A stretch of DNA of 64,000 nucleotides from Fusarium oxysporum f. sp. lycopersici 4287. Its lineage: Eukaryota; Ascomycota; Sordariomycetes; Hypocreales; Nectriaceae. Shown piece after piece: positions 31,390-42,361 of this stretch; position 1 is the stretch's first letter, and every line of letters starts with the position of its first letter. The stretch is taken from positions 40,022-104,021 of the forward strand of contig NW_017264846.1 in assembly GCF_000149955.1 (NCBI RefSeq). Direction: 5' to 3'. The translations under genes were made by a program, and so were the position numbers. The notes under the pieces are model-generated. The model was not told the origin of the DNA. It ran no database searches and saw nothing but the letters and a program-made list of their open reading frames with translations.

Positions 31390-33318
31390 ATGGACGTCTA
31401 CACTAACCCCCCCTCAAACACCTACAGCCTCGGCACCCTCTTCACTCTACCCACGAAAGCCGGCGGCGTCCCGGCCATCTCCATAAAATCCTCCAACTTC
31501 CCCATCCTCATCGCCGCCTACTCCATCCTCATCCAAATCATCTTCGCGAGCCTATGGCAGTTCTTGGCCAACCTTGTTCTCCTCTTCCACGCGCTCCGGG
31601 ACGCTGATGCGGGTCGCGCACGCTATGTCGCTTTAGTCGCCTTCTGGAACTCGAGCAACCCCTGGACAGCCATAACCACGATGGGGGCCTTCCTCTGTCA
31701 GGCCACCATTAACGGCGGAAACGGGCGAGTGTCCCGACCAGAGAAATTCCACGGCATCATCCTCTTCCTCCTCTCCGTGATCATCGCTTTCGGCGGAATT
31801 GCCGCATCGATATTCATTCCCAACGCCATGTCCCTTGGCCCTGCTGCGCCAGTCCACCCAAAATCCGTCTTCCTCCCCGAGCTCGAAGACATCGCATCGT
31901 CATCAAGCATCCGCATCGATCGGCTGAACGCCCCCGCCATATTGCGTGCACTAGGGAGCACAGAGGCGTTTAAGGACGTGACTGCGAGGAAGAACGTCGA
32001 TACAGTGAAGACGACATTGCCGGGTAGCAATGCGACCCACCCACGGCAGCGGTACGATTACCGGTACACCATCACTGCAAGGGAGTTCGGGTTGCAAGCC
32101 CCTTTGGAGTTCTCGCATAAAGTCCAGGGATCCTGCATTACCGAATATAATTGGCTCCGTCCTGTCCCAGACATTGCAGACCCAGCGCGGTTTAACGGAT
32201 ACGTTCCATTCGACCTCGACCCCGTGGAGCCAATCCTGTTAGACCCAACCGACAACATGACCGCGTTGTGGACCCAGCCAAGCATGGGAATTGAATACCA
32301 CCCCTCGGACGAGGACCTGACGATCACGAACCGCTCATTTGCCCTGATCCCCCAACTCGCACACGCCGGGAGTATCACGGCCAGTACAGATCCATGGTAC
32401 CTTACCGAGCCGTTCAATTCAGAAACTGAGGGGTTCTTGGGATACCGCGTCAAATCCGGTCGCCCAGCCATGTCCTGCTGGGAAGAATCCCTCCTCTGCC
32501 TACACAAAACCTGTACATCTGTAGACGGCATCAAAAAAACGCCTCTCCCCAAGGGCCTGCGCATAATTGTCATGGGCAAATTCTCCATTCCCGTACTTAC
32601 TAAAATAATCCTATCAGCTGGACCTGCGGCCCTTAAATCTGTCGCTGGTATTGGGTGGACAGGACTCCTGGACTGTGCGTCCTCGACGCTAAAAGACGAC
32701 CTTGACAGGCTGGTCCTCGCAGCTTATCTTAACTCCCGTGAAGTATTCCGCGAGACTGCACTTTTGGGCCCACAAGCAGGAATGAGCAACATCCTCGAAT
32801 CCGCGAACGGTGACCTCTTTCCCGGGTCTGCGGACTTTGTCATGTTGACGGGTGATGTCACAGCGATATCTTATTCCTCCCTCATTGCTATACCCGTGAC
32901 ATGTCTTGCTGTCACATTCCTTGCTGCAATGCTCCCACTGGTGAGGAAAATGGTTTTAAAAGCGCCTACCACTAATCGAAGACGCGCGTCCGTGACGTAT
33001 GCTGCCCTCTGCGCAGGGTTGAGGGCCACTCAGTTGTATAGGATGGTGGACGAGAAAATACTCTGCACGCCAGATTGGATTAATAGGAAGAACATTATTC
33101 CGTTGCCCCCACCTGTTGAGACAATGCCGAGGGTGTTGATTCCTTCTTTTGTTGGAAACGCAGTGGAGTTTCAAGAAGACGGGGAAGACGGGGATGGCGG
33201 AGATGGCGGGGATCGTTGTCGTCTGACAGGCGCAGACGATGGGGGGAGAAGAGACAGTTCTTCTATTGAGATTGCGAGTGAGGATGGAGTTAGCCTCGAT
33301 ATTTTGGCACCTCCTTGA
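31390..33318 (+). CDS. Multi-span membrane protein, fungal family of unknown function
   Basis: A 642-residue single-exon protein. Hydrophobic segments lie at about residues 35-67 (long, could be a hairpin), 121-146 and 508-532. Between them is a large polar region (about 150-500) with several Cys and potential N-glycosylation sites (NAT, NMT, NRS), probably outside the cell or in the lumen. The C-terminal tail is Asp/Gly-rich and low in complexity (GEDGDGGDGGD), presumably cytosolic. I recognise this layout as common in Pezizomycotina hypothetical proteins, but no function is known to me. The start ATG is supported by the duplicated upstream copy with the same leader. No break is seen. Confidence 0.7.
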   Translation: MDVYTNPPSNTYSLGTLFTLPTKAGGVPAISIKSSNFPILIAAYSILIQIIFASLWQFLANLVLLFHALRDADAGRARYVALVAFWNSSNPWTAITTMGAFLCQATINGGNGRVSRPEKFHGIILFLLSVIIAFGGIAASIFIPNAMSLGPAAPVHPKSVFLPELEDIASSSSIRIDRLNAPAILRALGSTEAFKDVTARKNVDTVKTTLPGSNATHPRQRYDYRYTITAREFGLQAPLEFSHKVQGSCITEYNWLRPVPDIADPARFNGYVPFDLDPVEPILLDPTDNMTALWTQPSMGIEYHPSDEDLTITNRSFALIPQLAHAGSITASTDPWYLTEPFNSETEGFLGYRVKSGRPAMSCWEESLLCLHKTCTSVDGIKKTPLPKGLRIIVMGKFSIPVLTKIILSAGPAALKSVAGIGWTGLLDCASSTLKDDLDRLVLAAYLNSREVFRETALLGPQAGMSNILESANGDLFPGSADFVMLTGDVTAISYSSLIAIPVTCLAVTFLAAMLPLVRKMVLKAPTTNRRRASVTYAALCAGLRATQLYRMVDEKILCTPDWINRKNIIPLPPPVETMPRVLIPSFVGNAVEFQEDGEDGDGGDGGDRCRLTGADDGGRRDSSSIEIASEDGVSLDILAPP

Positions 33319-34245
33319 GCTATCGGGTCGAGTTTAAGTCGAGGTTTGGATAAAGATAGGCTCCCATACTCTCAGCGCTCATCGTATCTCAACTCAATCA
33401 ATCAATCACCCCAATCAAATCAATCAAATCATCGAATTCTTCCTTTCAATCAAATCAAATCACACATTTCTAAAGTTGAAATAATTGACATATGCATCAT
33501 GTGATCGCCTAATCTCGAGGGAAAATCCAGATCTTCCCGAACCACTACCCTACACTAGATATTTGCAGATGGAAGTCTACTCTCAACAACTCTCCCCTGT
33601 AAAAATTCTTTCTTGGCACGCACTGTTAGTGCACTGTTAGGAGCGGGATTTTCTACGGGCTACTCGGCCACACAATACTGCGGGGACGCCATCGGCTCCC
33701 TAACAGCAGTTTTCAGAGAAGGAATTTTGGAGAGTTCACCTTCTCTGACAACACCTTTGTCGGATCTAATGGCGGCACCTCAGAACCAGAACGCCTTAGA
33801 TATCGGAGGACGGTGCCCGTGGCATCGGTAGCGACATCCTCCCGATCAACGACGCCGATTGCGATGGGTTTTTCCCCTTTGAAGGCAAGCCGCACCGCCG
33901 GCCTCTGATTCCTTCCCAAGGTTTTTCCCTGCCGCCACGACAGTCGACTACGAGCTACAACTTGGTTACTGGAGATTGTGGACTGCGTCAGCAGATGTAG
34001 TGATGCGTGAGAGAATTCTGGTCGGTGGAAAAAGCTCGACAGTAGATTGCCCCCGAACCCGCTGACGGGTGACGGGCTTGAGAAATACAGCACCTTTTGT
34101 GCCATTGGTATGCTGGATGGTGAAGGAAGCGGGGTTTCCCTGTACCTAGCTAGCTCAGCACGTCTTTTGCTCCAGTAGGAGATCTGGCTTCGTTACAGCC
34201 ACCCAGACGAAAAATATACAAACAAACAAAAAAAACAAACAAACA
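33319..34245. other. Intergenic, AATCAAATC repeats, no gene seen
   Basis: At 33394-33467 there is a cluster of AATCAAATC/AATCAATC repeats like the subterminal motifs of the hAT at 5616-8878, perhaps a hAT end remnant. The remainder has no recognised coding sequence. A purine-rich AAACAAAC stretch (34220-34245) precedes the LINE fragment. Confidence 0.4.
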
Positions 34246-34944
34246 GTCTACTCTCAAACCGACGCCGCGGCTGCTTTTCGAGCCATCAGAAGAAGCTACC
34301 TGCTCGGCTTCAACCAGGATGTTCAGATCGCCAAAAGAGGCTTTCATCGTGTGGTCCGTCGGGCCAAGAGGCGCTATTGGCGTAACCTCATCGATGGCTT
34401 CTCCAGCAGTAGCGATGTTTTCAAAGCTGTCCGGTGGCTAAAGTTCCCAGGAGCCTTCCAGCCGCCACCTCTACAGGTCGATAACGTCGTGTACGAAAGC
34501 CAGATGGGTAAAGCCAACGCACTCCGACAGGCTACCCTTGAACGAAGAACTGCGGAGGACGACATCGCAAACGCATGGACGCCAGTATTCCCACCTAGAT
34601 CGATCCCATTCTCTCCAGAAATCTCTCTGGAGGAGGCGCAATATGCGACTTGTTACACAGGCAATACATCCCCAGGGTCAGACAACATCACAGTCAAACT
34701 TCTTGAAGCAGTATGGCATATTATCGGTACACACGTCCGTCGTCTCTTCGAAAGATGCCTTACCATAGGCCATCATCCAAAACCATTCAAGGAGGCGGAG
34801 GTGGTCATGATCGCGAAACCGGGACGGAGAGACCTTACCGAACCACGAGCATGGCGACCCATCTCACTGCTCTCCTGTCTTGGTAAGGGACTAGAACGAC
34901 TGATCGCGCGCCGCCTAGCCTACTGTACCAATTACCACTGGTAA
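34246..34944 (+). pseudogene. LINE reverse-transcriptase fragment (Tad1-like), truncated
   Basis: The open frame reads through the region before RT and the first RT block: RRAKRRYWRNLID, SPGSDNITVKLL, PFKEAEVVMIAKPG and [14 protein letters not shown]...RRLAY. It then stops abruptly. The endonuclease upstream and all later RT motifs (including the Asp pair) are missing. The sequence changes at about 34920 into the palindromic repeat that begins TACTGTACCAATTACCAC. It differs from the LINE at 24.6 kb, so it is a second lineage or an old copy. Confidence 0.8.
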
Positions 34945-35037
34945 TGACATTCATTACAAGTTTTTGTGGCCCGTGCACCACTCTTTTCCAACCTCTTGTG
35001 CCTGGGTTCGAATACAAGAAATCCTGGTCCGTGCACT
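34921..35037 (+). repeat. Dispersed repeat with ATTACCACTGGTAAT near-palindrome, copy 1
   Basis: It begins TACTGTACCAATTACCACTG, as do the copies at 50655 and 54390, and contains GGCCCGTGCACC and, 60 bases later, GGTCCGTGCACTC. In all three places it lies within a few kb of a C2H2/recombinase-like gene or fragment. It directly abuts the LINE fragment here. Confidence 0.65.
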
Positions 35038-35295
35038 CTCCTCACTCCACCAATCATTGTGATACAAAAGCTGAGTTCCCTGTCTTCTATGCTGTAGGGG
35101 GTGCGCCTGAAAACTTAATTGTAATGACTGTAATAAGGATGATCTGGTGGCATGTCCCCCTTTCCAACTTTCCCTATCACAGGAGGAAACCCCAAGCTGA
35201 TAATCACTCGCGCAACTCGCCTGACAGTCCTTGGCCACTTCGATACCGCGATTCTGCAATACTGTACTGGTTGTGCACTTGACATAGAAGCCATA

Positions 35296-38200
35296 ATGGC
35301 TGATGATACGCTGCTCTCTCGACTGAAGCTATCCATCGAATCTCGTGCTCGAGTTCTCATATGCTGCCACGATACTTGTCGCTTCGCTCTCGCTTCTGAT
35401 CCGGCTCAAGTTAGCGAGCATCTTCGGAGAAAACACAAAGTGACTGCTGCGGACCGCCGTCAATTAACCCGTTTCTTGAGCGCCAGCACCCAAGAATTAC
35501 GGGATCCATCTGAAGCTCGTGTTCGAAAGGACGGCTTACCCTACGATCCGGACTTGTGTCTCGTTCATGGATATATATGCAAATTCTGTACTGAGCGCGC
35601 GGCGAGCTCCCAAGTGATCTCTCGTCATGTGGCCTCAAACCATGAGGAGGAGAGGCTTCGACTAGGGGTCCGAAGAAAAGCCATGTACGAGCCTGCGTTC
35701 TTGCAAGCGTGGACCAAGAGTCCTCCTGGAGGACGTTACTGGATTGTTGAATACGGCGGGTCCTCAGTCAGACCAGTCGGTGGTAAGGAAGCTCACGACC
35801 ATCTCAAGGACATCTTTGAGCGAGAGCAGGGAAGACAGAGACTCTTAAAAGAAATGGACCTACCGGATGGAACTGGCATGAACAGCGGTCCCCAAAACAC
35901 AACATTCCCTGGCTTGAGAGGACCGGCTGGGAGCAAACATTCCGTGGGTTTGACCGAAACCTACTTAAAAATCTAACTGTTGTGCCATCGTCTACGACTT
36001 CACGCCAAGGACTGGTATTGGCAGCAAACATGGGCCTGTCTAGTTATATCGGATCCGAACGGCAGATAATCAGTTCTGCTGGTGATGAAAGCAGAATCGC
36101 TAATCTCATCGCTGCGGTAGACGCCGTGATGGACCGCTGCGAGCAGACGGCGCGGACAACAAGCAGGAGCCTGTTATGTTGGCTACGTAGCGTACGACCC
36201 CACGTCTGCTACGCCAAGCCCTTCACTTTTGTGGGGAAGGCCGCTAGCAGGAAGCAGTACATTCGAGTGCTTAAAAGGTTTATTGCCATGGTCTTTCGAG
36301 CCTTCAACCTACCTGCAGACATCCGACGGCGTCAAGCCGGCATACGGCTCAAGAAAGCACATATTCGTCTAATATCGGCATTGTGGAACCACGAGATTTG
36401 GAAGCAGTGTAACACCTCGGTTGAGGGCTTCTGGACATTAATCAAGTCATCTACCACGACTGACATTGAAGATGAGTTAGATGAAGAGAGCAATGATGAA
36501 GAGAGGCACAATGACGACAAAATCTCGAGTGGATATGAAAGTGATGCCACATTGGGGTTTGAGGGCTCGGAAAACGACGACGTGGATGATGGAAATAGTG
36601 AATACGAAGATGACGAAACACTTGAGCAAGACGACATTGACGATCACAAAGTGGAGACTCGTACGCTAGGAGAATCGGATGGGATGACATAACCATTGGT
36701 CGAAGAAGTGTTGGAACTGCTATTCGGACTGATTATGGAGTTCAGTACCGAAGAAGTCATAGATGGGCGACCGGCGTCGACCCTGTTGGTATATTTTAGT
36801 GGGATTCTTGGATTCACAGCCGATCTCAACAGCTTTCTCCCGGCCAGGTCGTATACGTCTAACCTTGCGGCATTGATATACATTCAACGACTTCTGTTCC
36901 TTGAGTATGCCTTACCAGCACGAGGTTATGCTACCCTTGGAATCACACGACGTCCTCGGACAGGCCAGGTTCTACTGCTACAGAAAACAAGGCTGGAATA
37001 CCTAGTTCTCGGATCACAGTCGCCATTCGAAGAACTCTTCTCGCTCCTCGCATACGGAAGGGCAATAGCTGGCTCAGAGACGCCCGCGTTCCTTCTCAGA
37101 TGGAGCGATGATAGCCAGACTGTGTCATACAAAGACGAAATCTCGGTCCATATGGAACAGTTCCGACGTCTCCCAATGACGCTTTTAGAGCGGGCGGAAA
37201 CTCTTTCTGGGCAATTGATGTATGGATGGAAACCTCCCTGTGACCTTTCTTATGTGAAAGACGACATCTCGAATACGACACACGGATTCTCATTCGTTAG
37301 TCATCCGAAGAACGATCTGACAGAAGCGTATTTGGAGCTATCGTTGAAAGCTTGCACCAGTCAAGCAAGCCCACTCTCGCGCAAAGGAAAATGGCATCAT
37401 GGTGCTATCCTTGCATTTTTGAAAAAGGAAGAAGCATTGCGNNNNNNNNNNNNNNNNNNNNNNNNNNNNNNNNNNNNNNNNNNNNNNNNNNNNNNNNNNN
37501 NNNNNNNNNNNNNNNNNNNNNNNNNNNNNNNNNNNNNNNNNNNNNNNNNNNNNNNNNNNNNNNNNNNNNNNNNNNNNNNNNNNNNNNNNNNNNNNNNNNN
37601 NNNNNNNNNNNNNNNNNNNNNNNNNNNNNNNNNNNNNNNNNNNNNNNNNNNNNNNNNNNNNNNNNNNNNNNNNNNNNNNNNNNNNNNNNNNNNNNNNNNN
37701 NNNNNNNNNNNNNNNNNNNNNNNAGCACGAACCCTACACGAACGAATGCTCGCCATATTTTTTCAGGACTAGACCAAATAGTGACAGCCAATGTTGGTCC
37801 ACCGAGCGCCTCACCAGAATAGTCAAGCGATTCACGCACGAGGTCTGGGACCAAGGCGTCAACCTGCGACTCTTGCGACAGCTTTGTATCGGTATCACTG
37901 ATAGGCATGTTCGGGAGGTAAGCCAGCCTTTCAACCGATTCGACGACCGGACGGATAAGGCGGATCGCGGGGTTACTTTTGCTTGGTCGAGCGGCCATCG
38001 CCCACTACAACGAGCAAGAACATATGGGCTCGATGGAGCTTTCCCCGACGCATTTGCAACCCCAATTGCTCGAACGCTACGAATGGGTGTCGGTTCGTTG
38101 GCATGAGTTCTTGCATATGCCTAGCAGATGTGTATCTCCGTCGATGCGCGTCGGAACAAGTTCAGGCAGACAAGAACATACCACACCAGATGCAGTGGAT

Positions 38201-38550
38201 TTCGACGACCAATCTCACGACAATCCGTTTCAGTCACCGCCTCAGTCTTCTCCGACGGTATCGTTATCTAGTGCCATGCCCTCGAAGAGGGACCGGCAGG
38301 TTCAGAGCTCACTCAAACGCCGTGCCACAACCACATTATACCAAACCCCGGTGAAGAGAAGACCTAATCGATTCGCGGAGCTATTGTCTTCCATGGCAAA
38401 TTTGACAGATAGCTCACAGAAGGAGTCTACAACTCACATGTTCGGTCATATGTGTGACTTTGGAAACTCCATGGCAGCCCAGGAATATGAGATGATAGTC
38501 TCCTATCTTGAAAGTAAACAAGTCGAGATCCGGCGCTGGACAAAAATGAA
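35296..38550 (+). pseudogene. C2H2 plus tyrosine-recombinase-like protein (OrsD/DUF3505-like), broken copy
   Basis: From ATG 35296 the frame starts with two zinc-finger-like segments: LICCHDTCRFAL...HLRRKH and YICKFCTERA...HVASNH. These are the N-terminal pair typical of OrsD/DUF3505-type fungal proteins. A helical region follows (36000-36400; AVMDRCEQTARTTS..., KPFTFVGKAASRKQYIRVLKR), then an acidic linker, then LLFLEYALPARGYATL and FLLRWSDDSQTVSY. After the 282-base N gap come LRLLRQLCIGITDRHV (Arg at 37876) and SGHRPLQRARTYGLD, with His at 37995 and Tyr at 38022 nine residues apart, as in the last active-site block of tyrosine recombinases. Breaks: a frameshift near 35890-35900 (CCCCAAAA), in-frame TAA at 36690, a frameshift at the CCCC near 38035, and another near 38515. 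Some breaks fall in homopolymers and might be sequence errors. Confidence 0.65.
37442..37723. other. Assembly gap (282 N)
   Basis: Unknown bases inside the recombinase-like core. The first catalytic Arg and the Lys of the family signature would fall here, so their state in this copy cannot be judged. Confidence 0.99.
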
Positions 38551-39849
38551 GTGGAGATCGTTGTGTCGGGCGATTCCGACAGGGTCGTTAGCAATCAACC
38601 CTTCACGGCAGCTCCATTTCTGGACCTCAACGATCGGCTTAGCTGGATCCATAAAACTACCGAAGATTGGAAATTCGTCGGTTGTGAGCTTTGTTTCATA
38701 AACAAGGGTGAACGCGAACCCGATCATGGACTAGAAAACTGCGAGGAATGGCCTGCTAGTAAGCACGCTAAGCGTATCTTGAGCTGGTTAATTACTTTGA
38801 AGATCCCGCGGTACTACGACACACGGGGAGCGTGCAGTATGTGTGGGCACGGCTGGCTGGTTTGTGGCGAGATGAGACATGGAGAGCTGATCAGGCGAAA
38901 GGTGTACGAGGAAGATGCTGGTAGCCAGGAAGCAGATTTAATGGAAAGTCGTGATGCCACATCTAACTACGACGGCTATTGTGAGAACACACCAGTTGTC
39001 CGCAGAATGATCGCAGCTCTATGCGCATATGATAATCAGATACTGGGGAAAGTCTTGACAAAAACGACTCTTGATCACGAAAATCTCGACCTAACATTGG
39101 AAAGTCAGGCCAGGCAATGGTTGGAACAGCGTATACTGTCTCCCGATGATTACTGGATGTCGAGACTCGTCTATGTGCTAGATCAGCTAGTCGTGGCGTA
39201 TGACTTCCGACGGTCAAAGGGGCGAGTGGCAGAGCATAACGATCGGACAATCGACTTGAAATGTCAAAGACAACAGAGTGACGATCTGGAGGTACGTAAT
39301 TGGAGGGCTGCTCTTGACTGGTTGAAAGGGCGATGTTCTTTCTGTGCGGGACGTGGCTTGCGCGGCGCGCATATTTGTCACACACTCAGGCAGTGCAATA
39401 GGGGAGGGGCCATCGAGCTCGTCAAAGGATTAGGCGAAATGTTCTATGACGAGGGCTTCACTCCATCAACTGGCTGCGAGCTTTGCAATTTACCATACTT
39501 ATTTTGCGCCAGGTGGAGGATGAGTAGCCAGGGAGAATGGACACTGGAGCCAGGGGGAAGATGCACTTATGAGAGGCATCTATTATGCGACAGCATCATT
39601 GGTTTTATTAGTTGTGGAGCCCGGTATTATGAGGAAGATCTGTTGCAAGAGGTAAGTGAGCATTGCGGGGATGATGATGAGGGCCTTCCATATTCCTACG
39701 ATGAGGAGGATGTAGCTTTATGGTTGAGTCGGCCATTGGAACTAGGCGGTGTTGTTGCTTCGGAAATGTTAAGAAGGCTATGTATATGGACTCTAGGCTT
39801 GGCGGAGTTTGAATATCCAGAAAGGCAGGATGATCTCGAAGATATCTGA
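38551..39849 (+). CDS. Cysteine-rich tail with two tandem zinc-like modules
   Basis: A 432-codon frame opening with GTG; the frame is open only from 38518, so it is probably the C-terminal part of the gene starting at 35296, in another frame. It contains the same module twice. Module 1 (about residues 42-115): CELC...DHGLENC...GACSMCGHGWLVCG. Module 2 (about 255-350): CSFC...AHICHTLRQC...GCELCNLPYLFCARW...GGRCTY. The pattern CxxC..H..C..CxxC.xP..xC..W..C.Y is one I associate with the region after the helicase in fungal telomere-linked RecQ-like proteins. No helicase lies between it and the recombinase-like core here. Zinc binding is inferred. Function is unknown. No stop occurs within the frame. 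Confidence 0.55.
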   Translation: MEIVVSGDSDRVVSNQPFTAAPFLDLNDRLSWIHKTTEDWKFVGCELCFINKGEREPDHGLENCEEWPASKHAKRILSWLITLKIPRYYDTRGACSMCGHGWLVCGEMRHGELIRRKVYEEDAGSQEADLMESRDATSNYDGYCENTPVVRRMIAALCAYDNQILGKVLTKTTLDHENLDLTLESQARQWLEQRILSPDDYWMSRLVYVLDQLVVAYDFRRSKGRVAEHNDRTIDLKCQRQQSDDLEVRNWRAALDWLKGRCSFCAGRGLRGAHICHTLRQCNRGGAIELVKGLGEMFYDEGFTPSTGCELCNLPYLFCARWRMSSQGEWTLEPGGRCTYERHLLCDSIIGFISCGARYYEEDLLQEVSEHCGDDDEGLPYSYDEEDVALWLSRPLELGGVVASEMLRRLCIWTLGLAEFEYPERQDDLEDI

Positions 39850-39885
39850 GGGCACTGTGGATTAGGGCGTTATCAGAGATAGACA

Positions 39886-40080
39886 ATACCCGAGATATGT
39901 AACTTTCTCATCCATGAAGGCTACAAAGCAGCCGTTCGGCCCGGCGCTGGCATCGAGTCACACTTTCGATTTGTCCATCAGCTAAAGGCCCAAGTGCTCA
40001 AGGACATCAAGGACTACTTTAGCACATTAGAACTAGCTGACCCAAATATCGATTTTTTACCCACTCAGACTGGACACTAA
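39886..40080 (+). pseudogene. Fragment of a further OrsD/DUF3505-like C2H2 domain
   Basis: One frame reads IPEICNFLIHEGYKAAVRPG and then GIESHFRFVHQLKAQVLKDI...ELADPN before TAA at 40078. The C...AV....I..HFR..H spacing matches the first zinc finger of the family seen at 35296. There is no ATG and no second finger. It is a remnant of another copy placed directly after the cysteine-rich ORF. Confidence 0.55.
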
Positions 40081-41113
40081 ATGTAGTATAAATCTTATTA
40101 CCATTATATAAATACATACACTATAGCCTTTAGACTCAACTTATTTATATTTTTATAAGACCTTCTAGCTTGTTGTTGGTATATTCGTCTTGGAAGTTGC
40201 TGAACTCGTCGTCGGCCCCAAGCTTTGCAGCCAATCAGAATTTAGCGGTCAAGCTGTGGCCGTTTTTGGATATGTGGGGCCGTCACTCAGCCAATCATGA
40301 ATTTCGTGGTCAAGATCCATCCATTTTCAGAAGCGTATCACCGCTAATTCATATAGGGCCTAGCGCAGCATTCCAAAAAGCTAAGCCGAAAAGGAGGGAG
40401 ACCTGTTAATTGTCATTCAATGTCTGTGGGTTTTCTTGTTATTGCATGAGTTAGAACATCAAAATACGAATCCGCCCAGACTAATACTCTACTCCCTGCG
40501 TTATAAGAGAGTAGATATCTATATTGCTGGTATACTAACTGTAGCTAATCTGGCCCGCCATATCTCTTTGAGCGTCATAAGCCTACACTTGCGTACCGGA
40601 CAGGGGGTCTAGCCAACCAGAGGACATCAAATGAAAGGTACATTCAGCCCCACCTAATTTATGCGGTGATAGAAGTCCCAACAATTCCCGGATCTACATA
40701 GGGGTACTTTGCACTCCTGACAGCCGTACTGTTTTTAACTAGCAGAATCACTAGCGATTCAATTTAACCTAAGCGGAGTTGGTGTGTCGAGCATTCTTCT
40801 CAAGAATGTAGATACATAAATTAAAAACGCACTGCGCCTCCTGTTTCTGAGCAATCATCGTCTAGTGCTTTTGCTCCATATTTTCCCCTCTCGAAACGCC
40901 ACACAAGACACGGCTCATACGAGTGAATGACGTCTCCACTGACCAATCACTGACATTACCGTTGCATGTCATCAACTACGGGAAGCCGACCAAATCGTCC
41001 TCGACGCTATCTTCGCCTCTTATACAACTCAGGCCCGAGATGACCATTAAGTATTCATGCTTGTCTCTGGTATAACTTTCTTTTAAATTGAATGAGAGTT
41101 TATACGTGTAATC
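40081..41113. other. Intergenic, no gene seen
   Basis: Only short ORFs without motifs. The right end is the presumed promoter of the gene at 41114. Confidence 0.45.
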
Positions 41114-42025
41114 ATGCTCCACCCCACTCCCTCGAACTCCAGCCTGTTCCTTGCCATACCGGAAGAAATTCGCCGGCAAATCTATGAATTGTGCATTCCA
41201 CTCAACTTTCGTGCTGTTGTACGCCAAGATATGTGCTCTTTGGTCTGTGGAGAAGGTGACGGTTTTCAATCCGAGCAAGAGACTCATGGCACTGAAGAGG
41301 TTCCTGAAGAGGCTCCTGAAGACCACTCATCAGACATAGTGGATGCTGATGACGGGGGCTTGCCTGGGTCACCAATGTTGCACGATATCGAGGCGTCTTC
41401 AAGTCGTCCGGATGCCTTACCTGGACTCCTTCTTGTGTGCCGCCAGATCACAGATGAAATCAAGCCAATGCTATACAGGAGCATTACTTTTACGGTGGAC
41501 ATTTGCGACGACGGCGAAGCTTATCTGGCAAGCCTGTTCAGTCTCGAGACAAGGGAGCACTTCCGTAAAATGATCCTGGTCTTGAGATCCGAGGGGCTTT
41601 GTTATCGCGACGACTTCCATATGAATCCGAAAATCTGGGACAAGCTTTTCAGTAACCTCTCGATACTGGGAATAATTGTCGAGCAGCCGGAACCTTCAAC
41701 TCCATACGAATTAGGTATGGTCGATTCGGATGGCGTGAAAGAGAAGTGGATAGCGTGGCTGACACCTATTTTGGAGTACATAAGCCAAGCTATCCCCAAC
41801 GACATCAAGGTCGTCGCGGATACCAATCAAATGACCGAGGCAACTCGAATTGTTGAGAGAGCGATTCCGGGGCGGTGCAATTTCCAGAATTTGCGAGACG
41901 GCGACAAGATATTTAGGAGGGCGGAGTATTCTTACGAAAGGGGCTATTGGGATGACGACGATGGGCCGACTAGCTGCAGAGACATTATTAATGATTGTGA
42001 CTATGACTATTATTACTCGGACTGA
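41114..42025 (+). CDS. F-box/2EXR-like fungal protein
   Basis: A 303-residue single exon. The N-terminus has FLAIPEEIRRQIYELCIP (about residues 12-29), the short F-box-like or 2EXR-type motif usual in large families of ascomycete hypothetical proteins. After an acidic insert (about 52-85) comes LLLVCRQITDEIKPMLYRSITF, which typically follows in these families. The tail is Asp/Tyr-rich. If the motif works as an F-box it would bind Skp1 for ubiquitin ligation, but many such proteins have no known role. No break is seen. It lies among mobile DNA with no evident partner genes. Confidence 0.6.
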   Translation: MLHPTPSNSSLFLAIPEEIRRQIYELCIPLNFRAVVRQDMCSLVCGEGDGFQSEQETHGTEEVPEEAPEDHSSDIVDADDGGLPGSPMLHDIEASSSRPDALPGLLLVCRQITDEIKPMLYRSITFTVDICDDGEAYLASLFSLETREHFRKMILVLRSEGLCYRDDFHMNPKIWDKLFSNLSILGIIVEQPEPSTPYELGMVDSDGVKEKWIAWLTPILEYISQAIPNDIKVVADTNQMTEATRIVERAIPGRCNFQNLRDGDKIFRRAEYSYERGYWDDDDGPTSCRDIINDCDYDYYYSD

Positions 42026-42359
42026 CTTTCTTTCGTTTCCCTACAATCCTGGGAAGGCTGGCAGATATCTGGCGTTATGGAAAGAGGACTTCTCTGATGA
42101 TAGTCAAGACATTTCAAGTCACTTCTTACCCTACTGTACCGTACCAATGTTGATGTATATTACGCCACATTGTTCAATTTTATAATACTAAGGGTTTAAT
42201 TATAGAGAAATAGAGAGAGTAACTATCTTTATATATATCTTTATATTATACTATTATACTATACAGTATAAAGATTTATATATTTTTATTAAGCTATTAA
42301 TAAAATTGTAATAATTAAGGCTTGAGTCTATAAGAATAAAAAGGAATTAAAAAAAAGTA
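42026..42359. other. AT-rich spacer, no gene seen
   Basis: Very AT-rich from 42180 to 42360 (TATA repeats), ending at the TA target site of the Fot element. Confidence 0.5.
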
Positions 42360-42361
42360 TA

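Noticed and set aside
34990..35020. GGGTTCGAATAC resembling a tRNA T-loop
   Set aside because: No matching acceptor or anticodon stem, and the motif is part of a dispersed repeat.
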